Notes: generated by a model not told the origin, from the letters alone. DNA of 64,000 nt from DASSNU01 sp035701265 (GCA_035701265.1 DASSNU010000008.1:1-64000), one strand, 5' to 3'. Positions 32,801-42,350 are shown, counted from the first letter of the stretch. Numbers and translations: made by a program.

Positions 32801-34071
32801 CGCGTTCGCTCCACGCGCACGGCACCTGCCGCGACCGGCTCGCCGCTCCACGCGGGTGCGCGCACCTCAGCGTTGCTCGGGAGGCGGTCCCCCAGGACGG
32901 ACGCGTACACGCCAAGATACCGGTCCGTGGCCGTGGCCCACGTCATCTCCGCCTGCGCCACCGCCCGATTCCGTGCGCTGATGCGCGCCCGGCGGTCCGG
33001 ATGATCGCCGAGCATCTGGATGGCGCGCGCGAGCGCGAGCACGTCGCCGTGGGGGACGAGCAGGCCGTGCTCCTCGTGGCGCACGAACTCCGGGATGCCG
33101 CCGGTGTTACTGGCGATCACCGGAAGACCACTCGCCATCGCCTCGGCGAACACGTTCCCGAACGCCTCGCTGGAGGGCGCCAGGACGAAGAGATCGGCCG
33201 CGCGGTAGCGCTCGGCCAGCGCGTCCCGGTCCAGCGGTCCGCTGAAGCTCACGCGCGATGCGATGCCCAACCGCTCCGCGTGCGCGCTCAGCGACTCGAG
33301 CTCCGGGCCGGCGCCGACGATCTCGAGCGAGTACCGGGCGTCATCCAGCAGTGCGAGTGCATCGAGCAGCTCGCGCAGTCCCTTGCGCTCGATGAGCCGC
33401 GCCACAGCCAGACATCGCACGTGCTCGAAGCGGAACCGGCGATCGGGCAACGGCGGGGCAAAGCGCGCGACGTCCACGCCGTTGTGCACCACGTCGAATT
33501 CCAGCGTCGGCAGGGTGCGCCGCGCCAGCTCGCCCAACGCATGCGAGAGCGCCACCACGCGGTCGGAGCGCCGCCAGATCCAACGGGTGAGGGGACGCAG
33601 AAGCTGGTGCGCGAGCTCCAGTCCCTGCTTCTCCCCGTCGTTGTACCACGGCACGTCGGAGCCGCGGAGCGACGTGACCACCGGCGTTCCCTTGAGCGGG
33701 AGCATGGGGAGCAGCGCGCCGGTGGGCAGGGAGAAGAACACGTGCACGAGGTCGTACCGGTTCGCGCGCAGCAGGCGCCGCGCGACGGGAGCCGCGGCGA
33801 GCACGTACCGGAGCGCGCCACGCGCGCCGCAATCGTGAATTCCGCGGCGGCGTGTGTCCACACGATAGAGCGTGAGCCCCGGCATGCTGGCCGGCTGTTC
33901 CACCGCCGGCAGCACGCCGCCCGGAGTGGATCCGCCGACGGGCGTGGCGCGCGACGTCACCACGTCCACCGCGTGTCCGCGCTCCACGAGGTCGCGCACC
34001 AGCGCGGCGCTGGCAATGCCGCCGCCACCGCCCAACGGCGGATACTCGTAGTTGAGGAGCAGGATGCGCAC
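32797..34071 (-). CDS. Glycosyltransferase family 4
   Basis: A 424-aa GT-B enzyme. Start GTG 34071 ('VRILLLNYEYPPLGGGGGIA') is chosen by family alignment; the open frame upstream is not similar to anything. 'NGVDVARFAPP', 'AVARLIERKGLRELLDALAL', 'EIVGAGPELESL' and 'LFVLAPSSEAFGNVFAEAMASGLPVIASNTGGIPEFV' are the donor-binding region with the E-x7-E motif. It transfers a sugar from a nucleotide donor at the cytoplasmic face. It is the first gene of the six-gene coupled cassette; an AT-richer segment upstream (34240-34345) probably holds the promoter. Confidence 0.92.
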   Translation of the reverse strand: MRILLLNYEYPPLGGGGGIASAALVRDLVERGHAVDVVTSRATPVGGSTPGGVLPAVEQPASMPGLTLYRVDTRRRGIHDCGARGALRYVLAAAPVARRLLRANRYDLVHVFFSLPTGALLPMLPLKGTPVVTSLRGSDVPWYNDGEKQGLELAHQLLRPLTRWIWRRSDRVVALSHALGELARRTLPTLEFDVVHNGVDVARFAPPLPDRRFRFEHVRCLAVARLIERKGLRELLDALALLDDARYSLEIVGAGPELESLSAHAERLGIASRVSFSGPLDRDALAERYRAADLFVLAPSSEAFGNVFAEAMASGLPVIASNTGGIPEFVRHEEHGLLVPHGDVLALARAIQMLGDHPDRRARISARNRAVAQAEMTWATATDRYLGVYASVLGDRLPSNAEVRAPAWSGEPVAAGAVRVERTR

Positions 34072-34591
34072 TAGGGGGGTGCCCCCGTGTGGACAGGGCG
34101 TGGCCGGTTCACCAACGCACAGCCGCACCGCGTCCTTCGCCGGCATCGAGGGGCGCGGGGGTCGTCGCCCTGACGGGCGGCGCGCCCCGACTGTGGCAAA
34201 CCCCGCGCGCGCGGTCGGACTCGGGCATGCACACGGGACCTCTACCTCATGTACTGAGCGAGACCAACGCCCTAAAGAACGCTATTACTGATGTTTGAAT
34301 CACATCACATGCTGTGGTTTCGAGCCAGCTTTCTCTCGCCGGATCTGCCGGCGCGCCAGGCGCTGGCAGGGCGTTGCGCCACACGAGCACGCATCCGTGC
34401 AGCACAACCGTTGCGTGCGTGCAGCGTGGCGCCCTGCACCGCCCGCATGTCCAGCCTTGCCGCCCATGCCTGCAGATGCGCGTCGCCCCCTGTCCCGATC
34501 ATCGGGACAGGGGGCGACACCGTATGCACTTCAGAATTCTACCCTCCTACGCGCCCGACCTATCCGGGCACGTGGGAGGTGAATACCCGGC
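34072..34591. promoter_or_regulatory. Intergenic region with AT-richer segment, probable cassette promoter
   Basis: A 520-bp gap between the metalloprotease stop and the glycosyltransferase start, both minus strand. Around 34240-34345 the sequence is clearly less GC-rich than any other gap in the window (for example CTAAAGAACGCTATTACTG), which fits a promoter for the six-gene cassette. I cannot fix -35/-10 boxes; TAATAG on the minus strand at about 34281-34286 is one -10 candidate. A large palindrome lies at 34482-34518. Short open frames here look spurious. Confidence 0.5.
34482..34518. terminator. 37-bp near-perfect palindrome, probable terminator or protein site
   Basis: Left arm GTCGCCCCCTGTCCCGAT (34482-34499) and right arm ATCGGGACAGGGGGCGAC (34501-34518) are exact reverse complements separated by one base. 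It lies 74 bp after the metalloprotease stop and upstream of the surface-polymer cassette. No T-run follows on either strand, so an intrinsic terminator is not certain; a binding site for a dimeric regulator is the alternative. Confidence 0.6.
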
Positions 34592-37288
34592 TCATTCCTG
34601 CGGCTGCTGTTGCGGCCGGTCGTTCACGCCGGCGGCGGAGACCGTGGCGTTGAGGACGTGATCGATCCGCGCCGAGAGCTCGAGCAAATGCGCGCGCGAA
34701 TACTCGTCCATTCCTGCGGCATTGCGACGCGCATCGATGCGCCGCTCGAGTGTCGCCAACTGGTAGCGGGCCACCGAGCGCGCATCCGCCGGCAGCCGCG
34801 GCTCGTTCCCGATCGCCATCTGCGACAGACGATCCACATACGCGCGCTGCAGGTCGCGGCGCGTGGCAGAGATCGCGCGCGTCCGCCCCGACAGCACCTC
34901 GCTGAAGATCGACGCCGTCAGCCCATCCAGCAGGTCCGGGATCGTAAGTACGCTGTCGCGGCCGAACTTCGTCTCGGCATCCCGGATACGGGCAAAGACG
35001 AACGGCTGCATTACCTGGGAGAGAATGGCGCGCTGCACCCCCAGGATCTGCTCGTGCACCGGATAGTCGATGCGGCCGTTGAAGGTGTTGTCCTCTCCCC
35101 AGTGAGCCCACCGGTTTGCGCCGAGCTGGGCGAGCACCGCCTGCGGCACCTGGAACGCGCCTTCGCTGAAGGCGTACTCGCGCAGGAAGGCGAGCGCCTC
35201 TTCCTGCTTGGCGCGCGGCACGGGGACGAATGGCGGCCGGGCACCGGGATCGCCCACGTGGTCCCGATGTTGGTACTGCCCGCCGATGTACTTCACACCG
35301 GTGATGACGGCGAGCGCATACTGATTCATGAGCGACTGCAGCGCGTCGGTGAGCTCCGCGTAGCGCGCATTGTCGGTGAGCACGCGCTTGGGGAGCGAGG
35401 GGAGGAGCGACCGGATGAGCTGCGCGCGGTTGCGTCCCCATTCCAGCGGATCCGCACCCAGATCGTACACGTTCACTGTGGGATCGAGCGCACCCGGGCC
35501 GCGCGCATCCTCATCGGTGCCCAGCGCGTGCCCGGGTTGCGCCGCCTGGCGCGCGAGCTCGGCCGCGCGTGCGGCGTCCGGCGTGTAGCCGTACGAGATC
35601 GCCCACAGGTCCGACGAGCCCACACCGGCATTGTAGTACAGGCCGTTGGGTTTCCCGTCGGCGGCGAGATTGATGCTCGGGTAGTCCATCACGGAGCTGT
35701 ACAGTCCATTCTCCGTGGTCCACTGCGCATCATGCAGTCGATCCAGAGGCGTGTCGGAGGACGCGCGGAAGTTGTGGCGCAGGCCGAGCGTGTGCCCCAC
35801 TTCGTGCATCGTCGCCCACTTGAGCCCCTGCCCCACGAATTCGATCGGGACGGGTGCGCCCGGCTTGATCTCGCCGCGCGCCGCGAGCATGGTGCGCAAC
35901 AGCACCCCCTGCCCTCCCAGCACGCTCGCCAATTCCGGAGACTCACCCGCGCGCACGAGCGACGCGCTGTCCACGTCCGCCGTGCCGAGCGCCATCTCCA
36001 CCGCGGTGGCTGGACTCACCATGGTACGCCAGCTCTGCTCGAAGCCGCGGATGAAGCTCTCCTCGAACAGGATGTCCGCGTCCAGAATCTCGCCGGTGCG
36101 TGGATCCACTACCGACGGCCCGATCGCGCCGTAGCCTGCCTGGTCCGAGGTGTTCCAGCGGAGCGTGTGGTAGCGGATGTCTTCCGGATCCGCGCTGTCC
36201 GGGAGCATCTCGGCACGGATGGCGTTCGTGAAGCCCGCCGCCTCGAAGGCGCGGTTCCACGCCTCCACGCCGGCCTTCACGTACGGGCGGTACTCCACCG
36301 GGATGTTGGGATCGAGATAGTAGACGATCGGATGCACCGGCTCGTACAATGACCCGACCTTCCGCCCGGGCTCCAGGCGCCAGCGGTTGATGTAGCGTGC
36401 GAAGAACTCGTCGTCGTCTCCCGAAAAGTCCTTCCGCACGGTGAGGAAGTACCCCATCCGATCATCCGCCACCCGCGGCGTCATCGGCTGCTCGGGCAAC
36501 CGCACCAGGTTGTAGTGGATGGCCACCGGGATGAAGCGGCTGTCGGCCACCGAGTTGATGTTCACCGGCTCACCCGGCGTGAACGTGAGCTGCGCCTGGA
36601 GATCCACGTTGTCGGGGAACGCCTTCACCGAGGCGAGATAGCTGCGCGTCTTGTCGAGCGTGGCGCGTCCCGGCTGGCCGGGGCGACTGGCCACCGCGCC
36701 GCGCACGACGGATCCGATGTCCGACAGATCGGACACGAACCAATCCTGCACGTCGATCACGGCCGCCGAGTCGTCGCGCATGGCTTCGATCTTGGCCGAC
36801 TCCAGAATGGAGGAGCCGAACGAGAGCTCCACCGCCTTCTCCATGGGCGAACCCGGGTCGGCAGTGAAGCGGTGCGGGCGTTGCACGAGGAAGATCCGGT
36901 CGCCGTGGCGCTCGAGCGCAACCAGGCTCCCCTCGAAGATGTTGAGCATCGTGCCGCCGTAGATCCCGCGCGCGCCGATCCCCTGGGCGATCTCGAAGTT
37001 CATGAGGAAGTCGCGTCCCAACTGCTCGGGACGGACGGCCATGTAGAGATGACCGTCAGGCTTCTCGTACGTGTCGAGAAACCCGGTGTGCGCCACCGCG
37101 CCCGCCGTCAGCTCCTTGAAGCTCTTGAGCCCGCCACGCTGCGGGCCGCCCGAGCTCTGCGCTCCCGCGGCGGCCATCCCTGCGGGAGCCTGCTGCGGCT
37201 GCGGCGTGGTGGATGGCTGAGTGGAATGCGGAGCACAGGCGACGGCAGCGAGCGTGAGGACGAGCGTCGTGCGCAGAGACAGAGACAT
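34592..37288 (-). CDS. Zinc-dependent metalloprotease lipoprotein (DUF5117/DUF5118-like)
   Basis: An 898-aa protein from ATG 37288 with GGGAGGG 7 nt upstream. The signal peptide carries a lipobox 'LAAVAC' with Cys18, so it is a lipoprotein anchored in the envelope. The metzincin-type zinc site HExxHxxGxxH is present in 'MHEVGHTLGLRHNFRAS' near residue 493, followed by the Met-turn-like 'YSSVMDYPSI'. The preceding domain with 'HYNLVRLPEQPMTPRVADDRMGYF' and 'VEYRPYVKAGVEAWNRAFEAAGF' fits the DUF5117-type family common in Bacteroidetes and Gemmatimonadetes. Substrate unknown. It may follow the kinase gene, 174 bp upstream. Confidence 0.92.
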   Translation of the reverse strand: MSLSLRTTLVLTLAAVACAPHSTQPSTTPQPQQAPAGMAAAGAQSSGGPQRGGLKSFKELTAGAVAHTGFLDTYEKPDGHLYMAVRPEQLGRDFLMNFEIAQGIGARGIYGGTMLNIFEGSLVALERHGDRIFLVQRPHRFTADPGSPMEKAVELSFGSSILESAKIEAMRDDSAAVIDVQDWFVSDLSDIGSVVRGAVASRPGQPGRATLDKTRSYLASVKAFPDNVDLQAQLTFTPGEPVNINSVADSRFIPVAIHYNLVRLPEQPMTPRVADDRMGYFLTVRKDFSGDDDEFFARYINRWRLEPGRKVGSLYEPVHPIVYYLDPNIPVEYRPYVKAGVEAWNRAFEAAGFTNAIRAEMLPDSADPEDIRYHTLRWNTSDQAGYGAIGPSVVDPRTGEILDADILFEESFIRGFEQSWRTMVSPATAVEMALGTADVDSASLVRAGESPELASVLGGQGVLLRTMLAARGEIKPGAPVPIEFVGQGLKWATMHEVGHTLGLRHNFRASSDTPLDRLHDAQWTTENGLYSSVMDYPSINLAADGKPNGLYYNAGVGSSDLWAISYGYTPDAARAAELARQAAQPGHALGTDEDARGPGALDPTVNVYDLGADPLEWGRNRAQLIRSLLPSLPKRVLTDNARYAELTDALQSLMNQYALAVITGVKYIGGQYQHRDHVGDPGARPPFVPVPRAKQEEALAFLREYAFSEGAFQVPQAVLAQLGANRWAHWGEDNTFNGRIDYPVHEQILGVQRAILSQVMQPFVFARIRDAETKFGRDSVLTIPDLLDGLTASIFSEVLSGRTRAISATRRDLQRAYVDRLSQMAIGNEPRLPADARSVARYQLATLERRIDARRNAAGMDEYSRAHLLELSARIDHVLNATVSAAGVNDRPQQQPQE

Positions 37289-37462
37289 GGGGAGCCCTCC
37301 CTGGCTGGATGAGCCGCACCGGCGGCGCGCGGCAGTGTGGAGCGCGGGAACGCGTGACGGACGCAACGCCGTCGGGCGCGCGCGATGTGGGCGCGCCGGC
37401 ATCACGGCCGAATGTGCGCGAACACACTACGTGCGGCAACCGCTGCGGTTTCGCCCGCCCCG

Positions 37463-40400
37463 CTAGCCGTGGCGGTCCGCCTGTCGCGATGCGCCGCGAG
37501 CACCCGGCGCCGCTCCGGACGCGGTGACCAGCGCCACCCGCACGGTCGTCCCCTCACCCGGCACGCTGTGGATGTCGATGGTGCCTCCCCACCCCTCCAC
37601 GAGCTGCCGGCTCACGGCCAGACCGAGTCCGCTGCCGCTGGTACGGGTGGAGAAGTGCGGCTCGAAGATGCGCGGCATGACCGCGGGTGGAATGCCGCGT
37701 CCGTCGTCGCGCACTTCCACCTCCACGCGCGCGCCTGCGGTGCGGACGGCCACGTCCACCGCGCGTGCATCAGCAAGCCGTGCGTTCTCCAGGATGTTCA
37801 GCAGTACCTCGCGCAGCTCCTCGGGACGCGCGAGCGCCCACACCGGGCCGGTGCCGTCGGCCACCGTCCATCGCACACTCCCCGCGCCGAGCCGCTCCAG
37901 CTCCACCACGTCACGCACCACGGCGTGGATGTCGGTGGGCTCGCCCGGCGCGCGGTCGGCCGGCGCCATGCCGTAGCGGCTGAAGGCGCGCGCGATCTGA
38001 TCGAGCCGGTCGATCTCGCGCAGGATCTGGTCGACGTTCTGGTCGAGCACGCGATCGAAGTCGGCCGGCGACGCCGCGCGCACGCGGCGCAGGTGCTGCA
38101 CCCCCAGGCGAATGGGCGTGAGCGGATTCTTGATCTCGTGCGCCACCTGGCGCGCCATCTCCCCCCACGCCAGCACGCGCTGCGCCCGGGCGAGCGCGGT
38201 GACGTCGTCGAGCGTGAGCACGGTGGCCGAGCCGTCGCCCACGCGCGTGAGCCGCGCTTGCAGTTGTCGCGACGCGAGGTGCAGCTCGAAATCCTCATCG
38301 TCGGCGCGTCCCCCACCCCCGCGCCCGCCCTGCACGAAGGCGCGCACGCGCGCGGCGAGCGTGCGCCCCGCGCCGGGGAGCCGGTCGAGCGCGGTGCCTC
38401 GCTCGAGCGGCTGTCCCAGCAGCGTCTCCGCCGACGGATTGGCGATCGTGACGCGTCCTTCCGGATCCAGCGCCACCACGCCGCTCGCCACGTTGCGCAG
38501 CACCGCCGCGGTTCGGCGCTGCGCCGCCTCGAGCGCGGCGCGACTCTCTCCCAGATCGGAGGCCATGCGCCGGAACGCGGAGAACACGGGGGCGAATTCG
38601 GCCGGCGGCTCTCCGGCCAGGGGAGGCTCACGCTCCCCGGCGGCAATGGCGAGCGCCGCGCTCCGCAACCGTCCGATCGGCTCGGCCAGCGACCGGGCGG
38701 CGATCCCGCTCAGCCAGAGCGCCGCCATGCCGCCCAGCACGGTGGCGAAGAGCACCAGCACACCCAGATCGCGGCGGCGTTGGTCGAGCAGCTCCTCGTT
38801 CCCGCGTGCGGGCGCGGCCACCACGCGCGGCTCGCCGTCGGTGGATGGCAGCGCGCGATACCCCACCAGCGCGGAGCGCTCTCCCACCGGCACGATGCGA
38901 CTCGTGTACAGCTCACGCGTCTCGCCGAGCGACAGCGCAACGGTTGGCGGGACGAACCGTCCGATCGGCACCAGCTCCGCGTAGAGCGGCGTGCTCGTCC
39001 GGACGAGCGCGCCGTTGTGATACAGGAAGAGCGGCGTCGCGTCCTCACGCGCCGGTGCGCGAGACGCGGTCGCGCCGGCCAGCTCGTCGTCCGTCCCCTC
39101 GTCACCCAGCGCGCCACCGCCGGCCACCGTCACGCTGCGCAGCGCCTCGCGCACCAGCAGCTCCCGCGACTGGCGGTCCTCCGTGCGCAGCCGCCCGTAG
39201 CTCCACGCGGCGAACGCCAGCGCGGGAAGGACGAAGAAGCCGAAGAGGGCGAGCGTGAGCCGCGCGCGGTAGCTCCGCCGCCACCGGCGCAGGCGTGCGC
39301 GCGTCCACCGCACGATCCCTCCCTGCGGCAGCGTGCTCGCGAGCCAGAGCGCGAGCAGCAGCAGCAGGTCGAGCAGCACCACGAGCGTGCCGCGCTCCAC
39401 GAGCACATCCGGCGATCGCAGATCGATCTCGATGTGCGCGCGCTGCGGGCCGCGTGCCGTCTGCACCGCGCGGTCGCCGTGCAGCTCGTCGCCGCGTCGC
39501 TGCCAGGTCGTGTCGCTCGCCGCCGGTCCCACGGTGCCGGGGGCGCGACTCACGAGCGACAGCGAGTAGGGCGGCTCCCCGCGCTCGCGCGAGGGAAGCC
39601 CGAGCAGCGCGTTGAACGGCGCGTCGGCGATGAGGCGCGTGCGCGGGGCGACGAGCGCGGTGGTGACCGCCCCTGATGGAAACGGAATCGCCACCGCAGC
39701 CACCACGCCGAACGCGCCGAGCAAGGTGCCCGATTGCGTCTCACCGGTGCCCCGCGCGCGCTCCACCATCATTCGCACCTCGCCGGCGGGCGTGCTGAAG
39801 GTGGAGAGCGCGAGCGTCACCGGGACGCTGTCCCCGGGCGACCAGGTGGCCAGGCGCACCGGGAGATCGGCCCCGGCCAGATCGGAGCGCACGTAGCGCT
39901 GCAACAGCTCCGCTTCCGTCGCCGGCGCCGGCCGCGCAAGCGTCTGCTCCGCGAATCGCGCGAGCGCGGCGCCCACGTCAGGCTCCACGCGCGCCAGCCC
40001 CGCCACGTCGGCCAACGCCAGTCCCATGCGTCCGCGCATCACCGCGCTCCACGTGAGCGTCGCCGCTGCCAGCGCCGCGACCACGCCGGCGCTCAGCACA
40101 CGCCGGCGGTGGCCGCGCGAGAGGGCCACCGCCGCAGCCACGCCCACCCAGATCGCCACGTACCACACGGGCCACCGCTCGGGGATCTCCACCGCGCGCG
40201 CCGAGATCACCGCCGCGAGGGCGGCAAGCACGGGAGCGATGCCCGGCGCGATGCCGCGGCGGCTCCGGCCGCGCGCGATGAGCACGAGGAGCAGCATCAC
40301 GCCCGCGGCCAGGAAGAACGCCGTCTCCCACGTGAGCCAGAGCGTGGCCGTCACGCCGGAGGGCGGCACGGTGACGCCGCGCGTGAGCTCGCCCATCACG

Positions 40401-41587
40401 AACGGCGAGGCGGCCACCAGCGCCGCCGCGGCAATGTCCCCCAACCACGCAGGACGGATGCGCCAGCCGGAACGCAGGACGAGCAGAGCCCCAAGGGCGA
40501 GCAGGGTGCCGGCGAGCGCGAGCGCCCCTGCGCTCGCCGTGAATGCGCCGCCGAATCCCGTGTAGTAGGCGGACGGGTCGAAGATCGGATGCGTGGACGA
40601 GAACGCGCTGAGCGGCACGCGCGCCAGCGCCACGAGCCCGGCCGCCACCGGTACCAGCCTCCACGCCAACCCTTCCTCGCGCCGCCACACCGCGATGAGA
40701 ACGAGCACGAAGGTGGCGGCGAGCAGCGTCGCGCCGGTGATGCGCGCATCGGAGCGCGCGCCAAGCTCCGCCTCGCCGCGCGAGCGGGGGATGGCGACGA
40801 TCGTGAATAGCTGATGCCCATCGTGCCGATAGAGCGCCGCACCGCCCGCCGGCGGCACGCTGCCGGTGGGCATGAAGCGCAAGGCATCGAGTCCTGCGTG
40901 CCGCGCGACGCGTGCGGCCAGCGTGCTGACGATGCTGTCCCCCGGGGGCTCGGCGGCCACCACCTCCGTGGCCACCGCGCGCGCGCTGCCGCGCCGCGCG
41001 ACCGCGTAGAGCGTCACGTAGTAGCGGTCGAACACCACGCCGCTCGCACGCGTCAGCGTGTCGCTGGCGACGTAGGTCGTTCCCGCCCAGGCGACCGGCT
41101 CGCGCGCTCGATAGAGCACCACGCCGCGCGACTCGGTCATGCCGCCGAGCCGAGCGAGGTGCTCGAAGGCATCGGCCGGGCGCGTGGGAGCCGAGAGCGA
41201 GCGCTCGGCGAGCGCCGAGAGCTCGGCGATCGCGCCGTCCAGCGCCGTGGAGGCGCGCCGCACCGCGGTGGCCACCTCCGCATCACGGTGCGCCGGCCAC
41301 GCCGATGCGATGGCACGCACGTGCTGCGCGGAGCGCACCGCGGTGAGACAGAAGATGGCCGCGAACGCCACCGCCAGCAGTGCCCACCCCCGGTCGCTCC
41401 CGCGGAGCGCGGCGAGCAGCGCGAGCACGGTGGCGGCGATCGCCAGCGCGAGGTAGCGTTCCGAGAGTGTGCTCAGCCAGTATGCCGCCGCCAGCACGAC
41501 GCCTGAGCCGAGCACCGTCCACAGGTGTTCGGCCGCGCCGGCGTGGCGGTGGAGCGCGCTGCGTGTGGCTGCGCGCGCGTGTGGCAT
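37463..41587 (-). CDS. Very large NtrY-like sensor histidine kinase
   Basis: A 1374-aa membrane kinase. The N-terminal half holds a membrane segment near residues 25-70, an extracytoplasmic stretch, and a multi-helix block around residues 275-520. A second extracytoplasmic region is followed by helices near 780 and 950. Then come a HAMP-like linker, a PAS domain ('AAVLRNVASGVVALDPEGRVTIANPSAETLLG', about 1022-1060) and the dimerisation box 'QVAHEIKNPLTPIRLGVQHL' with phospho-acceptor His1150. The ATPase domain has N box 'LLNILENARLA', 'DDGRGIPP' and 'GSGLGLAV'. The sequence around the His is typical of NtrY. ATG 41587 has GGAAGAG just upstream and lies only 16 bp from the divergent amidase start. 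Typical NtrY proteins are about 700-800 aa, so this is exceptionally long. Confidence 0.88.
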   Translation of the reverse strand: MPHARAATRSALHRHAGAAEHLWTVLGSGVVLAAAYWLSTLSERYLALAIAATVLALLAALRGSDRGWALLAVAFAAIFCLTAVRSAQHVRAIASAWPAHRDAEVATAVRRASTALDGAIAELSALAERSLSAPTRPADAFEHLARLGGMTESRGVVLYRAREPVAWAGTTYVASDTLTRASGVVFDRYYVTLYAVARRGSARAVATEVVAAEPPGDSIVSTLAARVARHAGLDALRFMPTGSVPPAGGAALYRHDGHQLFTIVAIPRSRGEAELGARSDARITGATLLAATFVLVLIAVWRREEGLAWRLVPVAAGLVALARVPLSAFSSTHPIFDPSAYYTGFGGAFTASAGALALAGTLLALGALLVLRSGWRIRPAWLGDIAAAALVAASPFVMGELTRGVTVPPSGVTATLWLTWETAFFLAAGVMLLLVLIARGRSRRGIAPGIAPVLAALAAVISARAVEIPERWPVWYVAIWVGVAAAVALSRGHRRRVLSAGVVAALAAATLTWSAVMRGRMGLALADVAGLARVEPDVGAALARFAEQTLARPAPATEAELLQRYVRSDLAGADLPVRLATWSPGDSVPVTLALSTFSTPAGEVRMMVERARGTGETQSGTLLGAFGVVAAVAIPFPSGAVTTALVAPRTRLIADAPFNALLGLPSRERGEPPYSLSLVSRAPGTVGPAASDTTWQRRGDELHGDRAVQTARGPQRAHIEIDLRSPDVLVERGTLVVLLDLLLLLALWLASTLPQGGIVRWTRARLRRWRRSYRARLTLALFGFFVLPALAFAAWSYGRLRTEDRQSRELLVREALRSVTVAGGGALGDEGTDDELAGATASRAPAREDATPLFLYHNGALVRTSTPLYAELVPIGRFVPPTVALSLGETRELYTSRIVPVGERSALVGYRALPSTDGEPRVVAAPARGNEELLDQRRRDLGVLVLFATVLGGMAALWLSGIAARSLAEPIGRLRSAALAIAAGEREPPLAGEPPAEFAPVFSAFRRMASDLGESRAALEAAQRRTAAVLRNVASGVVALDPEGRVTIANPSAETLLGQPLERGTALDRLPGAGRTLAARVRAFVQGGRGGGGRADDEDFELHLASRQLQARLTRVGDGSATVLTLDDVTALARAQRVLAWGEMARQVAHEIKNPLTPIRLGVQHLRRVRAASPADFDRVLDQNVDQILREIDRLDQIARAFSRYGMAPADRAPGEPTDIHAVVRDVVELERLGAGSVRWTVADGTGPVWALARPEELREVLLNILENARLADARAVDVAVRTAGARVEVEVRDDGRGIPPAVMPRIFEPHFSTRTSGSGLGLAVSRQLVEGWGGTIDIHSVPGEGTTVRVALVTASGAAPGARGASRQADRHG

Positions 41588-41603
41588 CTCTTCCGGGCTC
41601 GGA

Positions 41604-42350
41604 ATGACTGCACCCTCCTCGAGCGAGCGTCCCTCGCCGCTCCTGCTCAAGATGCTCTCGCCCGCGGAGGTCGCGGCGGCGATGGAGCGCGACCCACGCC
41701 TCATTATACCGCTCGGCACCACCGAGCAGCACGGCCCCCACCTGCCGATGGGGTGCGCGACCATCATTGCCGACGCGCTGGCCGACGATCTTTCCGCGGA
41801 ATTCCGCGTGCTGCGCGCGCCCACGGTGGAATACGGCGTGAACGTGGGCTCCGAACGCGAGTTCCCCGGCAACGCGTCCGTGCGCCGCAAGACGCTGCAC
41901 CGGATGCTGAACGATCTGCTCAACTCCTGGGAGTGCACCGGCGTGCGTGAGTTCATCCTGCTCACCGCGCACGACCACGATGCGCATCAGGAGGCGGTCG
42001 CGACGGTGATCACCGCGCACGCACGCGTGCGCGTGGTGGACGTCTTCGCCGTCCCCATCGGCGACCTGCTCGAGGGACAGACGGAGCACATGCACGGTGG
42101 CGAGGCGGACACCTCGCTGCTGCTCCATCTCGCCCCGCACCTTGTGCGGATGGAGCTGGCACAGGATTATATGCTGTCGGCGGAGATGCTCCGGCGTTAC
42201 CGGCGCGGAATGCTGCGCGTCCCGAAAGAAGGCGCCGGCTCGATCGGGTGCCCCACTCTCGCCACGGCCGCAAAGGGAGCGGCCATCTACGAGCGCATCC
42301 GTTCGCGCATCGCCGCTCGCGTATTCGTGGCACCACGCGAGGACGACTGA
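41604..42350 (+). CDS. Creatininase family amidohydrolase
   Basis: A 248-aa enzyme with all family metal-binding parts: 'PLGTTEQHGPHLPMG' (Glu, His), 'LTAHDHDAHQEA' and 'MHGGEADTSLLL'. The family hydrolyses cyclic or linear amides (creatinine, mycofactocin precursor, formamidopyrimidines), so the substrate is open. The start is uncertain: ATG 41604 has a weak ribosome site, ATG 41652 ('MLSPAEVAAAMERDPRL') has none. It is divergent from the kinase with 16 bp between start codons, so at least one promoter must lie inside the opposite gene. Confidence 0.87.
   Translation: MTAPSSSERPSPLLLKMLSPAEVAAAMERDPRLIIPLGTTEQHGPHLPMGCATIIADALADDLSAEFRVLRAPTVEYGVNVGSEREFPGNASVRRKTLHRMLNDLLNSWECTGVREFILLTAHDHDAHQEAVATVITAHARVRVVDVFAVPIGDLLEGQTEHMHGGEADTSLLLHLAPHLVRMELAQDYMLSAEMLRRYRRGMLRVPKEGAGSIGCPTLATAAKGAAIYERIRSRIAARVFVAPREDD

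Noticed and set aside
34295..34660. Short plus- and minus-strand frames in the 34072-34591 gap
   Set aside because: They overlap each other in several frames, lack ribosome sites and cross the palindrome; treated as non-coding.
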